Assembly: GCF_024218795.1 (NCBI RefSeq)
Contig: NZ_CP100400.1
Span: 1,612,001-1,676,000, forward strand
Reading direction: 5' to 3'
Length of the DNA: 64,000 bases
Origin: Halorussus aquaticus
Lineage (GTDB): Archaea; Halobacteriota; Halobacteria; Halobacteriales; Haladaptataceae
Of this stretch, positions 9,601 through 17,466 are shown piece after piece (positions within the stretch are counted from its first letter, which is position 1; every line of letters begins with the position of its first letter). Below the pieces are notes generated by a model, which was not told where the DNA came from, searched no databases, and was given only the letters and a program-made list of their open reading frames with translations. The translations under genes were made by a program, and so were the position numbers.

Positions 9601-11043
9601 GGGAGCGACGAACGAGAGCGGTTTGTCGAGGCGAACCGACTCGGTGTAGGTGCCGGGCCGGACTTCGACGGTGGCACGGGACGGGGCAGCGCGAACCGCG
9701 TCCTGTATGGTGGCGTAGGGCTTCGACCCGTCGTTGGCCACGACGTAGGTGCCGGTCCGATTCGACGGGACCGAGACGGAGTCGGTGGGCGACGACAGGA
9801 AGTAGCCGCAGTCCACGTCGCCCCGGCACTGGCCTCGCGTCGGACCGTCGGACTGGCCCCAGTAGTTCTCGGTGGCGTCGCCGAGGTGGTCGGCGCTATA
9901 GATGCCGGTGTGGGAGTTGTTGTAAATCTCGCTGTGCTGGACGTCCCAGCGATTGTACGTCTCCTCGACGTAGAGACCGTCTTGGTTCTCTCGAAGCACG
10001 ACGTTCTCTATCAGGAACTCGCTATCGACGTTGTCGGCGCGGACGCCCTCGTCCCAGTGTTCGACGGTGAACCCGGAGAGGGTGACGTTGGCGTCGTTGT
10101 AGAGGCGAATCGCGTCTGCACCCGAGTTGCGGGTGGACCCGTTCAGGGTCGCGCCGTCGGGTGCCACGAGCGAGAGGGGTTTGTCGAGGCGAACCGACTC
10201 GGTGTAGGTGCCGGGCCGGACTTCGACGGTGGCGCGAGACGGGGCAGCGCGAACCGCGTCCTGTATGGTGGCGTAGGGCTTCGACCCGTCGTTGGCCACG
10301 ACGTACGTCCCGGTTCGGTCCGCGGGCACGGACACCGAATCGGACGGACTGGAGAGGAAGTAGCCACAGTCCACGTCGCCCCGGCACTGGCCGCGGGTCG
10401 GGCCGTCTGCCCGGCCCCAGTAGTTAGCCGTCGCGTTTCCCAGCGAGGAACCGCTGGTCTGGACAGCGGCGTGACTGTTGTTCTCGACGACGCTGTCGTG
10501 GATTTCCCAGCGGTTGTACGTCTCGTCCACGTAGAGACCCCGTCGGTTCTGTCGCAGCGTGACGTCGGAGATAGAGACGTTCCGGTCGACGCCGTTCGCG
10601 AATATCGCGTTGTCGTACCCCGTAACCGTGACTCCGGAGAGAGATACCTTGGCGTCGTTGTAGAGGCGAATCCCGTCCGCGGAACTGCTCAGCGACGACC
10701 CGTCGAGCGTCGCGCCGTTCGGTGCGCGGACGTCGAGAGGCTTCGAGATTCGCACCGATTCGGCGTACACCCCCGGTTCTATCCGGACCGTATCACCTGC
10801 GCTCGCGTTATCGACGGCGGCCTGAATCGTTCGGTAGTCCCCCGACCCGTCGGAATCGACGACGATGGTGGTTGCCGTCAGCGAAAACGAGAGTCCTTCG
10901 GGAACCTCGGGGACGGTTACGCTCGGCGCGTCGAGTCCGCTCGACTGCGGAAGCGCCGAGGCGGGCGTCGACGCCGAGACTACCGAGACGAGGACGATTC
11001 CGATCAGAAGTACGCTCTTCCGTCGTCGTGATTTCGAGACCAT
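6475..11043 (-). CDS. Giant surface protein, N-terminal part: four beta-helix repeats, PKD-like domain, beta-propeller-like region (frameshifted)
   Basis: The ATG at 11043 starts a Sec-type signal peptide (residues 1-30, ending STPASALPQ). Four tandem pectin-lyase/NosD-like modules of about 187 residues follow (about 60-800). Each has an ATIQDAVRAA-type strand, a VRPGTYTESV turn, an ENYWGQSDGPTRGQCRGD-type turn and a Cys pair in CRGDVDCGYF. Next come a PKD-like domain (about 850-910) and a long beta-rich region. A propeller-like repeat segment (SPAVTRIGDAHTVAWS, FAPAVAQRGDEWVVAW) ends abruptly near 6590, after which the frame is Arg/Pro-rich noise. The remaining domains continue in the frame at 4529-6600. 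A one-base loss in the run at 6589-6591 would explain it. The intact protein would be about 2170 residues. Confidence 0.8.
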   Translation of the reverse strand: MVSKSRRRKSVLLIGIVLVSVVSASTPASALPQSSGLDAPSVTVPEVPEGLSFSLTATTIVVDSDGSGDYRTIQAAVDNASAGDTVRIEPGVYAESVRISKPLDVRAPNGATLDGSSLSSSADGIRLYNDAKVSLSGVTVTGYDNAIFANGVDRNVSISDVTLRQNRRGLYVDETYNRWEIHDSVVENNSHAAVQTSGSSLGNATANYWGRADGPTRGQCRGDVDCGYFLSSPSDSVSVPADRTGTYVVANDGSKPYATIQDAVRAAPSRATVEVRPGTYTESVRLDKPLSLVAPDGATLNGSTRNSGADAIRLYNDANVTLSGFTVEHWDEGVRADNVDSEFLIENVVLRENQDGLYVEETYNRWDVQHSEIYNNSHTGIYSADHLGDATENYWGQSDGPTRGQCRGDVDCGYFLSSPTDSVSVPSNRTGTYVVANDGSKPYATIQDAVRAAPSRATVEVRPGTYTESVRLDKPLSFVAPDGATLDGANRSSGADGVRLYNDANVTLSGFTIEQWDDGIRADNVNTRFLVENVVLRQNRDGLYVEDTYNRWDLQYSEIYNNSHTGVRGVSSQVGDATENYWGQSDGPLRAQCRGDVDCGYFLSSPDGSVDVPLVRPHVLVVANDGSAPYATIQDAVRAAKAGDTVEVRPGVYRERVRIQKDINLTAPRGAHLNGSTLSDGADGIYLSNGGGASISGFVVREFDVGVRASSTDRAVAIGNSHLVNNSEALRVRYANAPVEIHDSMVANNRNSGIYVYRSQTVDATRNYWGQIGGPVSGQCDSAADCSSPLSGVPEVRGDEISYTSPSELEFNVGMRTPVANRSLRLRSAGVTTTGVEIAKAEWHFGDGATARGLQVAHAYDSPGVYTVTHSVVTDDGRGYSVTRQIKVGEEPEEFDVVSVTPHLSGHPRKDVVVIEGLPLDLSYRAAVSQPSNTAEVRFRLNNSTYVDSDGSDGYTFPVNTSNVTSDETLVATAVHTNGTTASRALRVGHVSTPGWFEAMTVSVTRPTHGYLILSSSKPASLSNKIPNKFPFKDEVKMPGAGENQKTSAAVTVTIKVDLTTTETEASVSGGASYDLEVVNVTGNATGKAFVDLEEGNLTKGELELKATATAEYPPPPTGVPSPPIGPVPPGAVSLYPIFSAELKVTTTFDETDTAGSGDNVSFEFEKGEVSPKLGAKQELGKKWNEFALVLGLEEEIVTKAPLPGLSPIDGTVAGQLYARAQAYMFTQEAYYPSGKKEKFTYDFELLQEEAALTAEGTASDGGSADATETGSSGETSWNVRERTGDRPPKPTVGTGDGSRQTLTHRMGFVGSSFNSAGGTPTRIAETGVVTNNTVADESPAVTRIGDAHTVAWSHQSAEKSALNGRDIRVSRMDDSGITSPSPVTDDSWSDYDPALAGSAGNGSLAAFTTFDRTFENVSGPSDVYAYGEIRIATSDGSGWDAPQFVTDDADFDFAPAVAQRGDEWVVAWTEDADENLTTWRDQSPVCSRGTTARWGRSRPSRRRARPTCPRPPTGSASATCR
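8660..10880 (-). repeat. Four tandem 558-561 bp coding repeats (beta-helix modules)
   Basis: Equivalent positions recur at about 9141, 9702, 10260 and 10821, which gives periods of 561, 558 and 561 bp (186-187 codons). Copies two and three are close to identical at DNA level over long stretches, for example around 9690-9740 and 10250-10300. This suggests recent duplication or gene conversion inside the surface-protein gene. The fourth (C-terminal) copy is the most diverged. Confidence 0.85.
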
Positions 11044-11068
11044 GTTCTACGTTGTTTTTATTTGTCAG

Positions 11069-11078
11069 AATATATCTG
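11069..11078 (-). promoter_or_regulatory. TATA-like promoter element for the giant surface-protein gene
   Basis: On the minus strand, agatatattc lies about 30 nt before the ATG at 11043, inside an AT-rich 170-bp intergenic stretch. I see no gene between 11044 and 11214. Confidence 0.4.
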
Positions 11079-11214
11079 GCATTTTCTCGAATACTTCACC
11101 AGAACATAAGATATACTTCTGACTTGTCGATGTGAATTTGTTTCAACATGGGGTATTAAATGCATCGTTACCCGGGTCGAGCGATTTACGCCGTCTCCCG
11201 GGAACGCGGAACCG

Positions 11215-12456
11215 CTACCTCCGACCCAGCGCGAACAGGACGCCGCCGACCAGCGCCGCGAGCGTGACGCTGCCTCCGAATCCGGGGACCCCACCTTCGG
11301 CGTCTCCGCCGGTGTTCGCGGTCGTAGCCGCCTCCTCGCCGGTCGTTCCGGTCGTGGCCGACCCCTCGGTCGTCTCCGTCGCCGCGGTACTCGTCACCGG
11401 GTTGTCGCTACTCCGGTCGACCACGACCGCGAACTGCGAGAGTCCGTCGGCCGTCGCGGTGAACGCGTTCGAATCGCGCACGACGCGGGCCTCGGTCCAC
11501 GACCCGCCCGCGTAGTGATAGACCGTCACGTCGTCCAGCGCCGCGCCTTCCGGCAACGCGTCCGCCGAGACGCTGAACCGGTACGTCGCCCGACCGACGA
11601 CCGACGCCGGGGCGTACCGAGACGCGACCGCGACGTGGCCGAGGACCGCGCCGCCCGGCGGCCGGGCGATTCCGTCGGGAGTCCCATCGCCGCCCGTGAA
11701 CTCGAACACCACGTGGGCGGCTTCGCCCGCGAATTCGAGGTCCACGCGTTCGAGCGTCGCGTCGCCCGCGGCGAGACCGGCGACCGAAGCACCGGCGCTC
11801 TCGCCGGGTCGCGCGTTCCGGACGTCGAGTCGGACGCCGCCGTCCGTCCGTTCGGTCGAGAGTTGGACCGGCGGTGGCGGAACGTTCGCGCCGCCGCCCC
11901 CACCGCCGCCGCCGCCGTCGTCGCTCGTCGTGGTGGCGGTTCGCGGTCGCTCCGACACCGAGAGGGTGCCTGCGGAGACCGAGACGGGTTCGTACTCGTT
12001 GCCCGCCTCGTCACCGACAACGCGAACGTCGATGTCCACGTCGGACTCCCCGACGGTCTCGCCAGCCAGTTCGAGTCGCACGAGTTCCACGGTCCCGTTC
12101 TGGTCCGTATCGACGCCGTAGGCCGTGACGCGGAGCGACGAGTTGTCCGCGTTCGTCTCTACGTTGGCCCCCTCCGGGCCGCCGACCAGCGAGTAGTCCG
12201 CGATTCGAGCGACGGAGGCGTTCGAGAGCGCGACCGTCAGGTTGTACGCGCCGACCCCCGCCGTGACGTTCGACACCGCGACCGTGGTGGTGGTCGTCTC
12301 TCCCGGCGCGACGCTCGTCGCGTCGGGCGACGCGTGTACCGTAACGCCGCCGGAACCGGTCGCGGCCGACGCCGCGCCGGTAACCGGAGCCACAGTAGCG
12401 CTGGCGACGAGGACGGCCACGAGCGAACAGACGACTGCCTTCCTGAGATTCTGCAC
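11215..12456 (-). CDS. Secreted PGF-CTERM protein with N-terminal cohesin-like domain and PGF-pre-PGF domain
   Basis: A 413-residue protein with a GTG start and a purine-rich GGAGGC 10-15 nt upstream. It has a signal peptide (residues 1-30). A cohesin-like beta-sandwich spans about 36-168 (VTVHASPDATSVAPGET, VGAYNLTVALSN, DQNGTVELVRLELAG). A Gly run and Pro-rich linker separate it from a PGF-pre-PGF-type domain (about 200-340, ending DGLSQFAVVVD). A Thr-rich stalk leads to the sorting tail PGFGGSVTLAALVGG plus a terminal Arg pair. Such tails are cut by archaeosortase ArtA, with lipid anchoring to the cell surface. It lies beside a gene with a dockerin-like tail, so it could be the anchoring scaffold for it; that pairing is inference. 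Confidence 0.8.
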   Translation of the reverse strand: MQNLRKAVVCSLVAVLVASATVAPVTGAASAATGSGGVTVHASPDATSVAPGETTTTTVAVSNVTAGVGAYNLTVALSNASVARIADYSLVGGPEGANVETNADNSSLRVTAYGVDTDQNGTVELVRLELAGETVGESDVDIDVRVVGDEAGNEYEPVSVSAGTLSVSERPRTATTTSDDGGGGGGGGGANVPPPPVQLSTERTDGGVRLDVRNARPGESAGASVAGLAAGDATLERVDLEFAGEAAHVVFEFTGGDGTPDGIARPPGGAVLGHVAVASRYAPASVVGRATYRFSVSADALPEGAALDDVTVYHYAGGSWTEARVVRDSNAFTATADGLSQFAVVVDRSSDNPVTSTAATETTEGSATTGTTGEEAATTANTGGDAEGGVPGFGGSVTLAALVGGVLFALGRR

Positions 12457-12583
12457 GATGCTTGCCTCCGCTCACGGCGTGAAATGCGTTTCGAATGTCT
12501 CGGATAGTTTCCACGAGGCGGGTTCCGCCGACCATCGTTTTCTCTCAGGTCCCGATAGTCTCGAATTCGTCGCGCGGAGGCGG

Positions 12584-15121
12584 CTACGAACGTCGCTTCG
12601 CCGCGAGCCAGACCGCGACGACGAGTCCGGCGAGGGCGACGCCCGGACCGAATCCGGGCGTGCTCCCCTGCCCGCCGAGGTCGTCGGCCCTCGTCTCGCT
12701 GTCGCCGGTGTCCTGCACCGCGCCTTTCGTCCCGACGGTGATGGGACCGACACTGCGGCTCCTGCGGTCCTCCTGCTCGCCGAAGTAGTAGACTGCCTTC
12801 CCGCCGATGTCGTACGTCCCGGGTTCGTTCACCTGCAGGCGGACTCGGAAGCTCTCGTCCGCGCCCGCTTCGACCGTGAAGAAGTCGGTGGCCTTCCGAC
12901 TCACCGGCGACTCACCGGCGACGCTCTGTATCGAGACGCCCTCGTCGGGCAGGTCGAGTTCGAGTTTGACCTGTAGCGGACGGTCGTTGACGTGGTTCGA
13001 GACGCTGAACATCACGACCGCGGTCCCGCTCCCGGCCTCGACCGTCGCGCGGTCGGTGGTCAACTGGAAGTAGGCGTTCTGCTGGACGGTGACTATCTTC
13101 GTCGCCGTGTTCTCCATGTCGCCCTTCCCGACGACGTGGAGTTGCACCGAGTACTTGCCGGGCGAGTCGAAGTTGCGGGTCACCTTCCGTCCGCGAGCGT
13201 CGTACTCGCCGTCGCCGTCGAAGTCCCACTCGTACCGCTCGACGCGCGCGTCCTGCTCCGCGGTGAAGGAGACGCTCTGTTCCGAGTTGGGCTGTTTCGG
13301 CGTGAAATCGAAGTCGGCGGTGGGCCGACGCCGGACCGAGAGCGACTGGGCCGCGGTGTCCGACCCGCCGTCTCCGTCCGTCACCACGAGTTCGACGGTG
13401 TAGTCGCCGGTGTCCTCGACGCTGTACTCGACCCTCTCTCCGCGTTTGACGGTGCCGTCGAACACCCACTTGTACTCGCTGACGCTCCCGTCGGGGTCCG
13501 TCGAGTCGCTCGCGTCGAACGTCACCGTGTCGCCGCGTTCGAGGTGCGTCGGCGAGTAGGAAATCTGCGCGTTCGGCTTCTCGTTCTTCTCCGTCACGGA
13601 AATCTCGGCGGTCGCGGTGGCCGTGCGGTCGGTCTCGTCTGCCACGTCGAGTTCGACGCTGTACGTTCCCGGTTCGTCGAAACTGTGAGTGACGCGCTCG
13701 CCGTAACCGGTAGTCCCGTCCTCGAAACGCCAGTCGAACGTCGAGATATCGCCGTTGGGGTCGCTCGACCCCGAGGCGGTACACTCGACGGTCTCGCCCA
13801 CCGTCACCTCGGTGGGACTGCACGAGAGTCGGGCCGACGGCGGCTTAGCCGCCGCTTCGACGCGAATCGTCTCGGAGACGGTATCGGTCGCGCCGGTCTC
13901 GTCCGCCACGTCGAGTTCGACGGTGTAGGTCCCCGCCTCGTCGAAGGTGTGACTGGCGTACGTCCCGGTGTCGCCGGTTCCGTCGCCGAAGGTCCAGTCG
14001 TACGTCGAGATGTCGCCGTTGGGGTCGCTCGACCCGGACGCGGTGCATTCGACCCGCTCGCCCGCCGTCACTCGGGTGGGGGTGCAACTCAGCGACGCCG
14101 ACGGCGGTTCGGTGGCGCTCTCGACGCGAATCGTCTCCGTGGCAGTGTCGGTCGCGCCGGTCTCGTCCGACACGTCGAGTTCGACGGTGTAGGTGCCCGC
14201 CTCGTCGAAGGTGTGACCGACGTACTCCCCGGAGTCGCTCGTCCCGTCGCCGAAGGTCCAGTCGAACGTCGAGATGTCGCCGTCGGGGTCGCTCGACCCC
14301 GAGGCGGTGCATTCGACCCGCTCGCCCGCCGTCACTTCGGTGGGGCTACAACTCAGTGACGCGGTGGGCGGGTCGGTCGTGTCTTCGACGCTGACCGTCA
14401 CGGAGGTCCTGTCGGTCGCGCCCTCGTCGTCGGTCACCGTCAGTTCGACCGAGTAGAGACCGCTCCGTTCGAAGGTGTGGGACGCGGTCTCACCGTAGTC
14501 GGTGTCCTGCCCCCCGAACTCCCACTGGTAGGACGTGACCGACCCGTCGGTGTCGCTCGAACGGTCCGCCGTGCAGGTCACGGTGTCGCCGACCGACACC
14601 TCGGTGTCCGTACACTGGAGTTCGGCGTCCGGCGGTTGGTTCGTGGGTTCGACCACCTCGAAGACGCTGCCCCGACTCTCGTCGGCGAGTCGAGTGCGGA
14701 GGTTGTCCCGGTCGCTCTCGGCCCAGACCGACGTTCTCGCGTCGTACCATCCGTAGGGAGCGTCCTGCTCGACAGTCCAACTGAGTGTTACCCACTCCCG
14801 CTCGTTCGGGTCGAGCGTCACCGTCGTCCCGGTCCGGTCGTCGTTGTTGTACCAGTTCCCGTCGGGTCCCCGGACGCCGTATCCGACGAAGAAGGTGTGC
14901 CTGCTATCGCCGGTGTTGCGCACCTCCACTTCCGCTCTGACGGTGTCGCCCGGTTCGAACGACCCCGTCTGTTGGTTGAAGTTGAGTATGCGTGCGTCGA
15001 TGCTCTCGGCGGACTGTCGCAGTGTGGCGCTCCCGGCCGCCGTCGCACCCGCGACGGAGGCCGTCACGATTAGTACCGCGGCTATCGTCGCAAGTCCCGT
15101 TCTCGGTCGATTCCCCATCAT
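12584..15121 (-). CDS. Secreted six-PKD-domain PGF-CTERM surface protein
   Basis: An 845-residue protein. The frame is open to 15313, but the ATG at 15121 (MMGNRPRTG) is preferred because it begins a clean signal peptide (LATIAAVLIVTASVAGATA) behind a GAGGGA element. An N-terminal CARDB-like domain (about 35-150) precedes six PKD domains (about 155-660). The first four each carry two cysteines, in the pattern LxC-x11-13-VxC. A beta-sandwich and the tail STPGFGPGVALAGLVV with a basic end mark it as an archaeosortase substrate. It probably forms a stalk-like, glycosylated cell-surface protein. Ligand and partner are unknown. Confidence 0.85.
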   Translation of the reverse strand: MMGNRPRTGLATIAAVLIVTASVAGATAAGSATLRQSAESIDARILNFNQQTGSFEPGDTVRAEVEVRNTGDSRHTFFVGYGVRGPDGNWYNNDDRTGTTVTLDPNEREWVTLSWTVEQDAPYGWYDARTSVWAESDRDNLRTRLADESRGSVFEVVEPTNQPPDAELQCTDTEVSVGDTVTCTADRSSDTDGSVTSYQWEFGGQDTDYGETASHTFERSGLYSVELTVTDDEGATDRTSVTVSVEDTTDPPTASLSCSPTEVTAGERVECTASGSSDPDGDISTFDWTFGDGTSDSGEYVGHTFDEAGTYTVELDVSDETGATDTATETIRVESATEPPSASLSCTPTRVTAGERVECTASGSSDPNGDISTYDWTFGDGTGDTGTYASHTFDEAGTYTVELDVADETGATDTVSETIRVEAAAKPPSARLSCSPTEVTVGETVECTASGSSDPNGDISTFDWRFEDGTTGYGERVTHSFDEPGTYSVELDVADETDRTATATAEISVTEKNEKPNAQISYSPTHLERGDTVTFDASDSTDPDGSVSEYKWVFDGTVKRGERVEYSVEDTGDYTVELVVTDGDGGSDTAAQSLSVRRRPTADFDFTPKQPNSEQSVSFTAEQDARVERYEWDFDGDGEYDARGRKVTRNFDSPGKYSVQLHVVGKGDMENTATKIVTVQQNAYFQLTTDRATVEAGSGTAVVMFSVSNHVNDRPLQVKLELDLPDEGVSIQSVAGESPVSRKATDFFTVEAGADESFRVRLQVNEPGTYDIGGKAVYYFGEQEDRRSRSVGPITVGTKGAVQDTGDSETRADDLGGQGSTPGFGPGVALAGLVVAVWLAAKRRS
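13660..14460 (-). repeat. Tandem PKD-domain coding repeat, about 264 bp period
   Basis: Near-identical DNA recurs with a spacing of 264 bp (88 codons), for example at 13936 and 14200. It covers the second to fourth PKD domains of the 12584 gene. Such repeats are prone to expansion and contraction by recombination. Confidence 0.75.
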
Positions 15122-15456
15122 TGTGAGTTCCCTCGGTGGACTGCGGTCGCAGTTCGACGACGCTCCTCCCGCGGTGAACGACCCGGACATCCGACTACTG
15201 AACTGTGTCGGAGTCCTCCGTATCGGTGGGTCCGTCTCGTCGCGACGGAAGCGCGACGCTTCCCACCGAACTGGCGGGGAAGAACGCCGACCGGCCACGG
15301 ACGTCACGCCCACCGGTCATGTCTGAATGGATATATCAAATATAGATAAATGTGTTGATGGCTAAACTGATGGTCTCTAGACCAATTTTGTCTCGTCCGG
15401 TGCTTTTTCAGCCTCTCGACAGTACGGGAGGAGAACTCACCGGGCCGACGCCGTTC
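15122..15456. other. Intergenic region with the promoter of the six-PKD gene
   Basis: A 335-bp gap. An AT-rich block at 15331-15350 (minus strand tttatctatatttgatatat) is the only clear TATA-like element; it would give the six-PKD gene a leader of nearly 190 nt. A short inverted repeat, GGTCT-CT-AGACC, lies near 15375. No convincing gene is visible. Confidence 0.4.
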
Positions 15457-16401
15457 TCAGGCCGTCCGAACGTTCAGCACCGCGGGGTCGGTCTCCACCT
15501 CGACGACCGCGACGCCCGGCGACCCCGCGTTGAACGCGTAGCGGTCGCCGCGGGCGGTTCTCACGGTGTCGATGCCGTACTCGTGGGTGTGGCCGCTGAA
15601 CACCGCGTGCGGACTCCCCCGCCTGACGGCGTGTTTGAGCGCTATCGACCCGCGCCGGATGCGTCCCCGGAGTCCGGACCCCGAGTGGTGGTGGTCGAAG
15701 GCAACGTCGAACGGGGGGACGTGCGAGAAGAGCAGAACTCGCTCGTCGGCGGTCACCAGCGAGTAGAGCGCCTCGTAGCGTCGTTCGAGCGCCGCTAACT
15801 GGTCGGCCAGACGCGCTCGGTCGGCGTCGGCGATACCGAGGGCGTCGGCCACCGCGTCGGCGTCCGCGTCGCCGTCGAGGTACCGGCCCGCGAGCGCCTC
15901 GATTTCGGCGGCGCGCTCGGCCGCGACGTGGTCGATAGTCGCCGCCGTCGCGTCTTCGAGCGGGTCGGTCGCGGGGAACTCGGTGTACCGAATCTCGGGG
16001 CGCTGGTCGAACTGCTCACACCCCCACCCGGCGAGCGCGAACCCGTCGAAGTCGGCCCCAGCGGACGCGAACTCCGCTTCCCCGACGACGCGCTCGTGGG
16101 CGACGACGGCCCGGTCCAACCCCTCGGTGAGGCGCTCGACGCAGTCGAGCGGGTCGTGGTTGCCGGGGACGACGACGATCGGGAGGTCGTACTCCTCGTG
16201 GAGGAACTCGTAGAACGCTCTGCCGACTCGCTCGTAGCGCTCCCCCGCGGCCGCCGATTTGGCGTGGTCGCGGTTCTCGTCCACGACGTCCCCGGCAGTC
16301 ACGACGGCGTCGAACTTCGCCTCGTTGATGTCCGGCCGGGCGTACGCCGGTCGGTCGTCGCCCGGGCCGAGGTGCAGGTCGTTGAGTAGCAGGAGTCGCA
16401 T
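15457..16401 (-). CDS. Calcineurin-like metallophosphoesterase
   Basis: A 314-residue protein starting at the ATG at 16401 (MRLLLLNDLHLG); the 14 extra in-frame codons upstream are not family-like. The metal-binding motifs appear in family order: DLH near residues 8-10, AGDVVDEN near 49, GNHD near 95, SHVPP near 240 and GHTHEYG near 280. These define a binuclear-metal phosphoesterase acting on a phosphomonoester or phosphodiester. A helical insertion (about 140-225) sits between the GNHD and SHVPP parts. It ends a five-gene minus-strand run that starts with the JAMM-like gene at 18829. The substrate cannot be inferred. Confidence 0.85.
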   Translation of the reverse strand: MRLLLLNDLHLGPGDDRPAYARPDINEAKFDAVVTAGDVVDENRDHAKSAAAGERYERVGRAFYEFLHEEYDLPIVVVPGNHDPLDCVERLTEGLDRAVVAHERVVGEAEFASAGADFDGFALAGWGCEQFDQRPEIRYTEFPATDPLEDATAATIDHVAAERAAEIEALAGRYLDGDADADAVADALGIADADRARLADQLAALERRYEALYSLVTADERVLLFSHVPPFDVAFDHHHSGSGLRGRIRRGSIALKHAVRRGSPHAVFSGHTHEYGIDTVRTARGDRYAFNAGSPGVAVVEVETDPAVLNVRTA

Positions 16402-16532
16402 ATGTGTCGTGTAATCTGATACGTCGTGTCTCGGTGGTCCCAACTGAACGTGAGTTCGACGCCGCCCGGCACGCGGGCGGCGACCGGGAGTTCGTCCGGG
16501 GGCAGCGAGACCGAAATCGCCGGGTCGGTCAC
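16299..16532 (-). CDS. Doubtful small ORF overlapping the phosphoesterase start
   Basis: A 77-codon frame with a GTG that overlaps the upstream gene's stop (GTGA). The first 30 or so residues (TDPAISVSLPPDELPVAA and the following strand) have native-looking acidic composition and codon use. The rest runs across the first 100 nt of the phosphoesterase in another frame and becomes Ser/Thr/Arg-rich noise. It may be a small genuine protein, or the start of a gene truncated by a frameshift or deletion. No function is recognisable. Confidence 0.3.
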   Translation of the reverse strand: MTDPAISVSLPPDELPVAARVPGGVELTFSWDHRDTTYQITRHICDSCYSTTCTSARATTDRRTPGRTSTRRSSTPS

Positions 16533-17455
16533 GACCGCACCTCCCGAAACGCGTCGGCGATTCGCGTCACGGTCTCGGCCGTCCTGAACGCCGGTTGGAG
16601 TTCCACCACCAGCGGGCAGTCGATGTCGCGCTCGTCGAGTGCCGCCACCGCGCGCTCGAACGAGGGCGTCCCGACGGTCGGCGGTAGATGGTGGTACTCG
16701 CCGACCGACTCCTCGACCGTGAGTTCCGCGGGCGACTCGACGCCGAACGTCTCGCAGACCGCGTCGAGTTCCCGGGTCGCGCGCTCCGGGAGCGTCCCGT
16801 GGAGGTGGACGCTCGCGGGTGACCCGACCGCGTCGAGGAACTCGAAGGGACGCCGAGCGTGACCGAGGTCGCAGGTGAACGCGAGCACGTCGCGCCGTCC
16901 GAGTCGGTCCGCGGTCGCCCGTAGCGCCGTCACGTCCTCGGCCGTCGTCAGGAGATAGTCGAACGACCCCCGCGGGCAGACGTTCTCCAGTGCGACCGGA
17001 CCGCGGTACTTCCGCTCGGCCCGACGGTGGTCCTTCGACGCCGCGAGGGTCCGAACCAGTCGTTCGCGTCGCGCTTCGCGGTCCGCGTCGTCGGACGCGA
17101 ACCGCGGCGGGTGGAGCGTGGTGAGTTCGGGAGCGAGGTTCCGCCGTCGTTCGACCGAACCGTCGTCGTGTTCGTAGACCATCTGGCTCTCCTTGAGGTG
17201 GGTGTTGAGTTCCACGTCGCCGTCCTCGTCCGCGCCGCGAGCGAGCGGCGGGAGGTGGACGGTTCGCACGTCGAGGTCGAGCGATTCGGCCTGCGAAACG
17301 TCGGCCCTGACGTAGGACATCGCGTTGACCGCGACGAACAGTTCGACCGGGAGACCTCGCTCCGCGATTTCAGACAGAAACCCGAGACGGGGCCGGTCAC
17401 CGCGAGCGCCTCGCGAGAGGTCCTTCTGGGTCACACTGAAACGAAGGTCCGTCAC
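16529..17455 (-). CDS. TIM-barrel protein of the sugar phosphate isomerase/AP endonuclease type
   Basis: A 308-residue protein. The GTG at 17455 (TDLRFSVTQKDLSRG) lies 11 nt after the upstream stop; the longer open frame to 17698 overlaps that gene and is Arg-rich noise. Alternating strands and helices with catalytic-looking ends are seen (ELFVAVNAMSYV, ALENVCPRGSFDYLL, LAFTCDLGHARRPFEF, ASVHLHGTLPE, PLVVELQPAF). These resemble xylose isomerase-like or endonuclease IV-like barrels, with acid and His residues (E, D-x-GH, H-x-H, E) placed to bind metal. Substrate unknown. It is coupled to the winged-helix gene upstream. Confidence 0.65.
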   Translation of the reverse strand: MTDLRFSVTQKDLSRGARGDRPRLGFLSEIAERGLPVELFVAVNAMSYVRADVSQAESLDLDVRTVHLPPLARGADEDGDVELNTHLKESQMVYEHDDGSVERRRNLAPELTTLHPPRFASDDADREARRERLVRTLAASKDHRRAERKYRGPVALENVCPRGSFDYLLTTAEDVTALRATADRLGRRDVLAFTCDLGHARRPFEFLDAVGSPASVHLHGTLPERATRELDAVCETFGVESPAELTVEESVGEYHHLPPTVGTPSFERAVAALDERDIDCPLVVELQPAFRTAETVTRIADAFREVRS

Positions 17456-17466
17456 GGTCTCACGCG

